Part shown: one piece after another, positions 11,226 to 22,400 of the stretch
How the letters are laid out: every line of letters starts with the position of its first letter
How positions within the stretch are numbered: the stretch's first letter is position 1
Origin: Erigeron canadensis
Lineage: Eukaryota; Streptophyta; Magnoliopsida; Asterales; Asteraceae
Reading direction: 5' to 3'
DNA: 64,000 nucleotides
Assembly (NCBI RefSeq): GCF_010389155.1
Contig: NC_057764.1
Location: forward strand, 40,184,275-40,248,274
Program-made: the position numbers and the translations under genes
The notes under the pieces: model-generated
Databases searched by the model: none
What the model was told of the DNA's origin: nothing
Seen by the model: the letters and a program-made list of their open reading frames with translations, nothing else

Positions 11226-11570
11226 TTTTAAAAAAAAATTTAGAAGGTAAATTTCGCTTGAAACTTCGTCGTGATTCGGCAGTGGGAGGTCTAACGTACT
11301 TTGTTTTAACCGAGTTTGCGCTAGAGAGCTCTGTCTAACTAAAAATGTATATTTTAAATACCCGATGGGGGAAAACCCCCTAGTATTTCGTCTGAATGCA
11401 CGACGATTAATAAGGGTAAACCTTACCCCTTCAGACTTTAATCTAGGTATACCCAAGTCAATCCCTCATAAAGGGACTTCCTATGTCCACCTCAAAGCTT
11501 GAACACAAGACTTTTTGAATGAAGGATATCCTTTCAACCCCTAAGATAATGTTGAAAGACAAATATTTTA
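11226..11570 (-). mobile_element. SINE-like copy, minus strand
   Basis: The longest of three related copies (see 927-1110 and 1507-1760). On the minus strand it begins near 11570, has a degenerate B-box-like GTGTTCAAGC around 11500 and ends at the T/A-run at 11224-11242. There is no protein. The family is not identified. Confidence 0.4.
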
Positions 11571-12054
11571 ACTTGTATGACTCATTAATGCATAGTATAA
11601 GTTAAACTAATAATATCATTAGACGGCTACAATTTTTACCCAAGAATCGACTTCATAACCCGATCCCTTACCCGATACCGAACGACGGTGTAGCCGATCG
11701 GGTTGGGTGAAATAAAACCGACTCGAATTCGAGCCCCACTCCCTTATGTCTAATATATCGTTTACCAATTTTTTCTTATTTCAAACATCTATACTTATAC
11801 CTATAATTTCCTTAATTAACTAATTAATTGCATTTATTTATTACATTATCTCTTACATCAATTACATTTAATTATTTACTACTCCCTTTATCACAACCAC
11901 TATTTTCGCTACCACCATACCACCACCGCCGTGAATTTCACGGACATCAATAATAAAAAATGATATATAAACATCGTTGTTATTTAACACGAATCAAAAC
12001 GATTGTAAATTGACATATAACACCCGTCAATATTTAATATGTGTTATAAAAATG

Positions 12055-12286
12055 TCTCTACTATATTATAAAGCATTTGTTTCTTTTATTTTTCAACTTT
12101 ACACAAATGAAAACCTCAAAATACCATATCACTTATTCATAATAACCTTAGAATATATATCTCAACCACTCATTTTTTTCTCTCTGTTCAAATCTCAACT
12201 ACTCATTTTTCTCTTTCCTCCATAAATTTTTTTAATTTATTCAAAATCTTTTATCTTAAAAAATCGTAAATCGATAAATTTTATAA
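12055..12286 (+). mobile_element. 3'-truncated Helitron
   Basis: Starts TCTCTACTATATTATAAAGC, the usual Helitron 5' pattern, and matches the 5' half of the Helitrons at 41939 and (reversed) 48421, including the CTCAACCACTCATTTTTCTC and AATCGTAAATCGATAAATT blocks. Homology stops at about 12286 and no 3' hairpin is present. Confidence 0.6.
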
Positions 12287-12365
12287 AGGGAAAAGAGGTT
12301 TAACAATGCAGTTGTTTATCCCGATAGGATTCTTCAAGACATTAAAACAAGGGAAAAGATTCCTT

Positions 12366-12470
12366 AAAGTTATCAAAATCTTGACCTTTGGATGAAAATC
12401 AAAGATCAAGATTTAAAAATAAGTTTTAAATTTTGACCCTTGATTATCATCCAAAGACCAAGATCTTTCC
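12366..12470. repeat. Short inverted repeat
   Basis: ATCTTGACCTTTGGATGAAAA and its continuation are mirrored by the reverse complement around 12425-12465 (CATCCAAAGACCAAGATCTT). It could be a small MITE; no target duplication was resolved. Confidence 0.5.
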
Positions 12471-12751
12471 AACTTGACTAGTCAAGTTGGAATAAGTTTA
12501 GGAAATCTCTCGCCATAAACACTTGGTATCTCTAGTATACAAATAGAACCAGGCATTTTGCACTTTCATAGGAAGATTGGTATAAAATTTAAGATTGTAT
12601 AGCTTTATTTCTTGCTGATGTACTCCATTATTGGCCGCCTGCAATTTTACGGGGGTGAATGAAAATTTACTTGTCAAAATTAAGAAGGCATCGGTTATAA
12701 CATTTCATACATTTTCGATGCACAAAAAAGGTTGAAATCATTTATATATTG

Positions 12752-12926
12752 AGGGAAGTGATTAATCCTTTTAACTAAATAGCTTAATAATCCTTCTAAT
12801 CATGAAATGATGACATGTGGAAAATTGAAGGAGCAAAGGAGCAAGATTAGAAAAGAGAATTAGTGGATATCACATGTCACCTTCTTAATATTTTAGGAGG
12901 ATTTTTAGGAGAATTTATCATTTTCC
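12752..12926. mobile_element. MITE, family of 175-180 bp, copy 1
   Basis: Near-palindromic ends (GGGAAGTGATTAATCC / TTTATCATTTTCC) around a centre containing ATGACATGTGG and CACATGTCAC. ATATATT lies on both sides and may be a target duplication. The 12938-13118 element is the same family only a few bases away. Confidence 0.65.
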
Positions 12927-12937
12927 ATATATTAATA

Positions 12938-13118
12938 TGGGAAATGATTAATCCTCCTAATAAAATATCTTAAAAATCCTACTAACTATTGGATTATGAC
13001 ATGTGAAAAAATCAGAGGACAATATTAGAAAACAGAATTAGTGGATACCACATGTCATCTTCTTAGAGTGTTAGGAGGATTTTTAGGCTATTTTGTTAAG
13101 AGAATTAGTCATTTTCCT
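12938..13118. mobile_element. MITE, same family, copy 2
   Basis: Ends GGGAAATGATTAATCC / AATTAGTCATTTTCC, with the same central CACATGTCAT and TGACATGTG words as copy 1. There is no coding capacity. Confidence 0.65.
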
Positions 13119-14044
13119 ACTAAAATACATTTATTTATGTTCTTAAATAGATTTTTTTAAAAAAATAAAATAAATTATGTAGATTATTATTTAAAATGGA
13201 AAAAGAAAAAGAAAAAAAAAAAATAATGTTGTACATCGTACGTTATTATGCATTCATAATAACCCAAAACTGATAAAATGATTAAAGTTGAAATGATAAT
13301 GTAGTAACGTTTTAAATGGTTCTATAAATTTGTATCAAGTAAAAGGCCTGACTTAGCTAAGGTACAAGTGTTTTTAATTCCTATGAGAGTATGAGTAGCC
13401 TCATAATTTCGTCAATACAATTGCATATAATGATGTGATATAAGTCAATAATGTACAACTTAATAACAGCACGGGATATGGGGCTCGACCCCCCGGCCTA
13501 GGATGTAAGTTGGCACATTGGTTCGAACGACCCTCCACCCTCTTCATGTTTGGCGCCGAGTTTGATTTCGGGGTTCAGCATTCTAACTTGTTCCTCTCAA
13601 TTTCCACCGTTGCAAAGTAAGAAGACATAACAAAAAAATCAATTCCTCTCTTTTGTAACTACTGGAAATTAAGCTTTGAAAAAAAAATTACTTTAGAAAG
13701 GAGACCATTGATGAACGGCTCTAATTTCCTTGTTTTTCTTTCTTATTCTTTTCCCACCACTTTTCTGAAAATAAAAAGATAATGTATGTTATTGTTAATA
13801 AACTGAAAAATCGAAAGAAATTACTGTACTATTTAAAAAAAATACAAAGTTGATGTTCGTGTACTGTTCTTTAACTTTTACTTGTACAGTAAAAAACATC
13901 TACTCTAAGTGTAAATGTAATGGAATAGCAAGAATGCAAGATAATGTGAATAGATTTGTAACATTATAATTAGCAATCAAACGAGATCATTAGATAGCAC
14001 CCAACTTGTTTGCAAATAAAAGAGTTGAATAAAATATTTTTTTC
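13119..14044. other. Intergenic, nothing recognised
   Basis: AT-rich. A more GC-rich patch at about 13470-13600 includes GGTTCGAACGACC, which looks B-box-like, but no other SINE hallmark was found. Confidence 0.5.
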
Positions 14045-14486
14045 ATATATATATATATATATATGGAGTAACAATCCGGTGAGAACACTCTTAAAATAAA
14101 AACGGTGAAAACACCTTAAAAACATCATTTTGATGCATTAAAAGTCCATAAACTAACATAGTGCATAACTAATTATCTTTATTTAATTGTTTAATAACAC
14201 ATTCATCCGTCAAAATCGAAATAATCATGTTTTTTGTTTTGTGCATCCAAGATATTCATCAAAATGATGCATCCAACAAAAAACATGATTTTTTTTTATT
14301 TTGATGAATTAATGTGTTGTTAAACACTTAAATAATGATAATTAGTTATTTACTATGTCAGTTTTGTAGACTTTTAATGCATCAAAATGATGTTTTTAAG
14401 GTGTTCTCACCGTTCTTGTTTTAAAACTGTTCTTATTTGATTGTCCCCCATATATAGGGTGTGTGTGTGTGTATATATATATATAG
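14045..14486. mobile_element. (TA)n-flanked inverted-repeat element c
   Basis: Flanked by (AT)n at 14045-14064 and by TATATA plus (GT)n(TA)n at 14451-14485. The ends are long inverted repeats: GGTGAGAACACTCTTAAAAT and CTTAAAAACATCATTTTGATG against CATCAAAATGATGTTTTTAAG and GTGTTCTCACCG, with GCATTAAAAGTCC mirrored too. Non-coding. Confidence 0.75.
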
Positions 14487-14887
14487 GGAGCAAATCAAAT
14501 AAGAACACCCTTAAAATAAGAACACTTGAGAACACTTAAAACTTCATTTTGATGCATTAAAAGTCCTTAAAAGTAACATAGTGTAAAACTAATTATCATT
14601 ATTTAAGTGTTTAACAACATATTGGTCTGTCAAAATCGAGAAAATCATGTTTTTTGTTTTGTGCATCCATTTTGGATGCATGTTCATCTAAATGATGCAT
14701 CCAACAAAAAACGTGATTTTTTCGATTTTGACGGATCAATGTGTTGTTACACTTATATTTTTTTAGAACAGCGAACGGCCGGACCACTTATATAATGATA
14801 ATTAGTTATGTACTATGTTAGTTTTATGGATTTTTAATCAAAATGATGTTTTTAAGTGTTCTCACCGTTCTTATTTTAAGAGTGTTT
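14486..14887. mobile_element. (TA)n-flanked inverted-repeat element d
   Basis: Same family as element c (shared AAGAACACCCTTAAAATAAG, TTCATTTTGATGCATTAAAA and TTGACGGATCAATGTGTTG). It is flanked by TA runs at 14472-14485 and 14887-14896 and sits directly next to c. Confidence 0.75.
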
Positions 14888-14896
14888 ATATATATA

Positions 14897-15254
14897 GAGA
14901 GAGAGTTTCCTTATTTTAAGAACCATTTTTTTTGTAAGAACCATGAGAACTCTTAGATAATATATTTGTTCACATGTTTTTTTTGTTCATTCACATGTGA
15001 AATGATATAAAAAAGTATGTTGTAGAAGAAACGTTTTTAATAAACCTTCAAAATAGCCTTTTGTGAACTTGTGAATGAATATGTTCACGTTTTCGTTCAC
15101 ATATTAACAAATGGGTATATATAAGGTTTTGAAAAAAAAGTTCTTCTACAACATGTATTTTTATGACGTTTCACATGTGAATGTACAAAAAAAACATGTG
15201 ATCCAATACATAATTTAAGAGTTCTCAAAGTTCTTACAAAAAAATTGGTTCTCA
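14897..15254. mobile_element. (TA)n-flanked inverted-repeat element e
   Basis: A different family from c and d. The arm TTTTAAGAACCATTTTTTTTG at about 14914 is mirrored by CAAAAAAATTGGTTCTCAA at about 15237-15255. The inner arms with TTCACATGTGAA and ACATGT words are mirrored as well. TA runs bound both sides (14887-14896; 15254-15273). Confidence 0.7.
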
Positions 15255-15273
15255 ATATATATATATATATATA

Positions 15274-15591
15274 GGTTGTGATCACTTGAAAATTAAAATT
15301 TCTGTAAAAACCAAAAAACTGGCCAAAATACATTATGATTTGAACTTAACACAATATGTTTTTTAAAAATAAATTGTGTTAAGTTTCAAATTACAGTGGT
15401 GTTATGTTTAAAATTACAGTGTGTTTGACCATTTTTTTTGGTTTTCACACGCTATCAAAAACACACTATGATTTGAAACTTAACACAATTTTTTTAGAAA
15501 ACACATTATGTTAGGTTCAGATCATAGTGTATTTTGGTCAATTTTTTTAGTTTTCACAAAAACTTTAGTCTTCGAATAAATATTTTTTCTC
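15274..15591. mobile_element. (TA)n-flanked inverted-repeat element f
   Basis: A third family. AAAATACATTATGATTTGAA and AACACAATATGTTTTTTA are mirrored by AACACATTATGTTAGGTTC and ATCATAGTGTATTTTGGTC. It is bounded by (AT)n at 15254-15273 and 15592-15613. Confidence 0.7.
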
Positions 15592-15850
15592 ATATATATA
15601 TATATATATATATCCCGTGAGAAAAAAATGTTAGAGATCGATCACCACAAACAAAGAAATCAATACATGAATAACAAATTAGAATGTAACAAGAAAAAAC
15701 ATGCGACACAATGATTTACTTGGTTCGACTTAATGAGTTTATAATCCAGTAAATATCACTATAAATATTGGTATACAAAAATAGAGACGAATTTTATAAT
15801 CCCTTTCCGAATTTCACTAAACTCTCACCTTTCAGTAATTTTACCCATGT

Positions 15851-15851
15851 A

Positions 15852-15898
<47 letters not shown>
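15851..15898. repeat. (ATT)n microsatellite
   Basis: Sixteen uninterrupted ATT units, about 540 bp upstream of the TSS start codon. Confidence 0.95.
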
Positions 15899-16039
15899 CT
15901 GTGGGAGCGGTGACAAAACTAGTTAAAAGTGAAAATAAAAAGTCAAAAATGGTCAGCCTTTGTAAAATGAACCGTGTGTAGCAGTACACAACTTAACACC
16001 TGAAAAAAACTAAAAGTTACTTGCAAAATCCTTTTAGAA

Positions 16040-16435
16040 TTTTGTTCATATATATATATACAAAGAGCCAGTGGTAATTATAATTATAACTATAATATAT
16101 AATCCTCTGTATCTATACGTTACCTTATCCTATCCTTCCTTCATTCCTTCCTTCCTTCCCCTATATTTCTTAAATTTCCATATATCTCATTATATCAACA
16201 AAATCCTCTCATACAACCAATCCTATACACACACACACTAACTCACTCACTCTCTTCAGCTACTATATACTTTTGCATTTTCTCAACCTAACACTTCAAT
16301 CTCTTTCACTATCTAATTCTCTAGTCTCACGTTCCTCCATGTGATATTCTCTTCTAGCTCGCTCCATATTCCCATTCTTTAGAAAAACTTGAATTTCGCC
16401 GAATTTTGGAGTCGAATTGGTGGTAATTAATTAAC
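16040..16435 (+). promoter_or_regulatory. Promoter and pyrimidine-rich leader of TSS
   Basis: TATA-like tracts at about 16046-16060 and 16088-16102 precede a strongly CT-rich leader (16128-16360, including CCTTCCTTCC and ACTCACTCACTCTC). The ATG at 16436 lies in ACATGGC with G at +4. The transcription start cannot be fixed from sequence alone. Confidence 0.4.
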
Positions 16436-19400
16436 ATGGCTCCGAAAGCTAGTAAGGGAAAACCGCATAAGGCTAAAGGCGATAAGAAAAAGAAGGAAGA
16501 GAAAGGTATCATGTACATGTACTCTGTCTCTTGTTTTTTAATTAAATATCGAAATTTATGTTAGACATAAGTTTCATGAACATATAATACGAGTAATATT
16601 TCAATACACATACATAGTACTTACATATATTTTATATATATATAGATACGTGTGTGTTGTGAGTCTTGTTGTTACATCAGCCAATTCCTCTGTTTCTCTG
16701 TTTTTGATTTTATTTAACGTTCGTAATAGTGTTATATTAAACTACATTTAAATATGAATGAAACATGTCTCTATAAACAATAACAATGGTGCGAATGTAC
16801 ACTAATTAATTGTTAACAACCAGTATGCTACGAAATTTGTTTCGATACTCAATGACGTAAACAGAGAAATATTAGTTTGTATACTTAATGTAGATTGCGC
16901 TAAGTACTCCTTAGTTACAAAATTTATGTCATTTTCAATTTTCACCCTTTTGCCATTTGAACAAATTATAACTGTACCATTTTACTGTATGCTCTTTCAT
17001 ACATGCTAATTGTCATTTTTTTATTCTAAATTTCTAGTTAATGAAACTTTAAAATTAATGTGACAATGAAGAAATGATTTTGGTTTGAGTTTTATTTGTG
17101 CTTATAAGTGGAAATGGATTTTATCTTGAGGTATCCAAGTTTTACTTATAAGGTCGATGATTAAAATCTCGGCAATAACTTCATCAATTTTTTCTTAGAA
17201 TGATGCGACTAGACCATTAGCCTTAGGTATGGGGTTTTAACTGGGTCGGGGCTATCTGCTTTGGTTCACCCGCGCCCGACATAATTTCAAGTTTCCTGGC
17301 TATTTTATGACTTGTTGGCTGTTAACAGTGTTAAGTAAATAAACATAAGACATAAGATTGATTGGTTGGAGCAAGAAAATCCATTACTTTTTCGTTGTGT
17401 TGTGTTAAAAGAGTTAAAAGACAATGAACATATTTGATCAAGCATTCACCACTGCTATATTAGTAACTAAAACATTTTTACATGAACAAAAAAATCCATA
17501 ACTAATGTCTTGTTACAACAGACTTGCAATGTGTATTTTATATTTTCAAATTCGAACTAAATAAAGGATTATTTTCATGAAAAATCGTAGTACTTAGTTT
17601 ATTTTTCACTATTCATCTATTTGTCGAAATTTGTTTGCATTATCCGTTCAAACAAGGTAAAGTTGTAACGTATATCCTTCAACTGTCATGATCGAATTAT
17701 CCTTATTCTATTCGGTTATTTTAAAGGGTTAGATATCTGTGTATGTAACTTGTCTTCAGTTTATAAAAAACAGCTTATAATTTTTATCAAAATTTATGGA
17801 AACTTTTTAAACATGTCAACACTTAAATGATTTTTTATTTTGAATAATTCTTATTAATTTCAAGTATTATGAAAAATCAAAAGTTGATTTTTGTAATTGA
17901 GATAAAAAATCAAAAGTGGTTTTTTATTTAGAATAGTTCTTATACTTTCATAATCTCTATATTTGATGATTCACGCAAAGTTCGTTGTTGTTTAATGCAA
18001 ATAACTCTTTTCTATTCTAGTCATTTTGATTGGCGGGGGAATGGTTTATGTTATAATTTTATTCTTGTAGAGATAGATGATTATTAAAAATAAAAAATTT
18101 TCAAACCGTGGCAATGCAATTAATTAAGTCTAAAATAAAATAATGTTAGTTTAACTATTACATATAACGACCATAAAACATGGCTACATGTCATATACGT
18201 GAACCAATATATATGATTATATATATTTAGGTGAAAAGATAACCATGCCAAGGTAAAAAATGCATGAATCCTTCTACTAAATTTTAGTTTGACTTAATTG
18301 GATTATGCGTGAGCCATCTGAAGAAATGAAAATGGGTAGCAATTGTTACATGCACCGAAAACATATAAGCGTTTGTTTGTTACATATTGTCTAAACTGTT
18401 TCTTGGAATCTATTTTCTAATAGTTGCATTTGATTATTTTTTTTATAGTGTTACCAACGGTTATAGAAATTGGAGTCGAAACACCAGAAGAATCCCAAGT
18501 GACACTAAAGGTAAACCAACGACAAGTGATGCGACACCAACACTAATTTTATTTTTTATTTTTTTCGATTTTGAAAGTTTTTATCTATAAAGTTTAAAAA
18601 GGTTATATAAGAAATTCAAAGCTAGTGTAATTTTATTATGTTTGGCGTATAATCAGTGGCGGTACCATATGGGGGTAAAGGGAGCTAATGCCCCCTCAAA
18701 ATTTAGATTTTGTCATGTATTTTTAAATTTTTCATCGATTTTTAAAATTTTATATAGGTTTTTAACATCTTACTCATTTTATATTTTTATTTCACGAATT
18801 TTTAAATTTTGCCCCCTCTAAAATTGTTCTCCGGTACTATCTTTGCATATAATCTATGTCACCTTATAAGGAATTAATTTTACAATCGTTATATGAATTT
18901 AAGCTCAAGTTCATAAATTTATTTGATTCACGAAATTTTAAGAATTTATGAAAACTATATTTTCATAAACTATAAATTACTTGATGTATAATTTAGAATG
19001 TACTTGGAGCTGATTAAATTATCTAAATACCTTATAAATATTTATAACTAGTGAGGATTTTGTATATTATTTAATTGTTTGTTTTTCATGTTATTTTATG
19101 TTTATGAATCCCAATTACAGCTACTTGTCAAAACTAAAACTTGCTGTCAACATTTTCATACTTATAAAAGTTGCAACGTTTTAGATTGAATCTATAGTTA
19201 CAAATTGCATCAAATGTTTATCTCTAACTCTTTTATAAACAAACACATACTAATTTCATTGATGATAAATAAATTCATGACCACAAGATCGATTATACGA
19301 TTGATATCAGTAAGCCAATAACCGAACTTAAAATACGAGTATGTATTTGTTAAAGTCATCGTACACTCATTAGTATAAGGTACATTTATGGAAATGTTTA

Positions 19401-22400
19401 CATAATGTTTTCTTTCTCCTTTTTATTCAATGTTTTAAAAATCACTTTATTAAACGAACTGAAAAACTTTTGGTGTATCTTTTATATTTATTACAAAATT
19501 AGTACCAAACTTGTTACAATGAAACATTATGGTCAAAAATAATAATAAGGTGGTATTTCTTAGTAAAGTTTAAGTTTTAAATTTTAGACCTAACAAAAAA
19601 TAACATTAAAATATACACAAACTCATATAAAAATACAAAAGATTTTTCAAAAAAATAAAATATGGAAGTTAGAAAACCGATTGAACAAGATTACTTGAAT
19701 AATCACCCAGTTCATATCTTGTAAAAAATTAAGCACCGCTTTGGAACTCGGTTCCAGCCGGTTTTTAAAACATTGATTTTATTTTTATTTATGTAACTAA
19801 TTATATTTTTACTTATCAAAACTTATGATATTTATGTTTAACCAACGTTATGTATAGTATACCTGGGATATTATTTTAAAATCATGAAATTGCACAATTA
19901 TCTAAAATCTAAAATATATAATTTTAAAAAGTATGGTTGTGAAACAAAATCAGAGTATGTTAAGACATGTCATTAATTTAAGTTACCAATTTACTTTATT
20001 ATTATCTATACTAAAATTGTAAAACAAAAAAAAAAAATCTATTATGAAATATTTTAATATTTACATACGTTTGAGTTTTTCCTTATCTATCATATCATTT
20101 ATATCTTACTATTTAATGTTTTATTATATACTATATTTTATATGTTAATTAACTATATATTATTTATTTATTAATTTACACAATCAATTGCAAAAATTAT
20201 AATAATTATATAAAAATACATATTTTTTTTTTATATAAATGTGTTACACCGACGGTTGGCAAAGCAGGTTGCCGACCACCATTACTTTTTGATTAATGTA
20301 TTAATTAAAGTTTACGAATTTCATGTACACTAAAATTTTAAGTTTTAAAATTTGATCCAATGCTGTATATATGGTATTTTTTTTAGTTCTACTCCAACAT
20401 AATATTTACATTATTATTATCTTACTCAATCATTATTCAATTAATTATGGTTATTAAAAATCGATAACTATCATTTTCCATCTTTACCAATTAAAATAAG
20501 CCATAATATATATATATATCTAAATATAACACTATTAAAATACGCGTGCACGCACACATATAACATGATATACATCTTGATGACGTTAAGGTCTCAGGTT
20601 CGATCCCCACTTGGGGCAAAAAATAATTCCTTTAAAGGTACCCGTTACCAATGAAGCCTAGACCCATATGTGAAATTTAAATACGTGGGTTCGATCCTTC
20701 GGGGTGCCCAGATCATGTGGGGATTAGGATGAAGGTATTGTACCGGCATCATATGACTCATACGGGGTGAGTCGATGGGTATCCAATAGTAGTACCGGAG
20801 CTAGGGTTCCCTCCATTACCCTAAAATTATTTGACTTACATATTTTGATTATTTGGCGGACAAATACTAGAGTGACTAACAATATATAAACTTTTGCATA
20901 TTCATTGTTCAACAATAAAAAACAGAGAGAAGAGAAAAGAAAGAATGAACTTCAATATTGATTGGTTAATATCATATATCATGTTAGTTTGTAAATTATT
21001 TGTAAACATGACATATTTTTATATGGTATGCTATATATTTTCTATTTCTAAATAAATCAAAATTCAAGAAATAAACAAATTTACATTCAAATTCAAAATA
21101 ATATATAAAACACTATCATAAAACATAAGTTGCTTGCAATTTTAATTATTTTATTTAACAACATTTATTTAATTTGTCGTAGACTTCATGCTGATATTTA
21201 ATTTTGCAAACTTACAAAATAAATGATTAAGATAAACAAAGAAAGATGATGATAATGAGAGGATAATACTAACGCGAAAAGAAATATAAGAAAAACATTT
21301 TTGAAACTGTGAAAAAAAAAAAAGACGGTTTAGAATTGTCTAAAGCCATGTTTGTTTGTATGAGTGGTCACTATAATTTCAAGATTGTTTCAGCCATTTT
21401 TGTTTGTGACTGAAAACAGGGAATATCCACGGACAAGATATTAGACGTTCGGAAGCTTCTAGCGGTCCATGTGGAGGCGTGTCACTTGACCAATTACTCT
21501 TTTTCACATGAGGTAATTTAGCACTTTTGCCCCTTATATATTTTGTTGATCATTTTGTATACACATTCTTAAAAATATTAAACTCTTACGAGTCACAAAT
21601 CGATTCTTACGAGTCGAGTCGATTTACAATAAAAATACGTTGACTCGTTTTTATTCAAACTCTTATGAGTCGTTGTGTGAACTTGGACCAAATCACGAGT
21701 CGCAAACTTATAATTAATGTATTTTGATACTATGGTTATATATTAGGGGATGAGAATATAAAGCTGTTAGGTACCTAAGCTTAGGTGTGGAACACTCACA
21801 AATTATTTTTTAATTCATAAAATTCATGGGGGCACAAGCTTAGGTGCCGGACAACCTTATATTTACTTTTCCCTGTATATTATATACATTATATTTAATC
21901 TGCTACATTATTTTTTGTTTTCTATGTAGTTTTGATCATTTTAGTGCGAATTTGGAGATAAATTATAAATTTATATCTTAAAACTATGGAAAATGTTATA
22001 TTTTGGTCAATTTATTAAGATAACGAATTTATAATTTGCTTCTATAATTATTATACTATATAATTATACTATATAGTATAATATCTCCCGACTGTACGTG
22101 TCGAGTCACGAGTCAAAAATCATCGAGTCGAGTCAAAAGTTACGAGTCGAAAACTATGATTTTATCGTCTCCTAACCATAGTTGTCAAACTCGTACGAGT
22201 CACGAGTCGTACGAGTCGAGTCAAAACAAAATAAAAACGAGGCGACTCGGTGTATGACCCGTCTTTGCTCCAGACTCGTAACATGACTCGTGTTTTGTTG
22301 CGCGAGTCGGTCCGAGTCGTGTCCGAGTCACGAGTCACAATTTTTTTATTTTTTTTTTCAAAGACTTTTTATTTTTGCAAAACATAACTCCTTTATATGT

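Noticed and set aside
11091..11456. 121-codon minus-strand frame
   Set aside because: It covers the SINE-like repeat at 11226-11570 and has no domain.
20596..20700. Possible tRNA genes from GGTTCGATCC words
   Set aside because: No acceptor stem, D arm or anticodon arm could be built around them.
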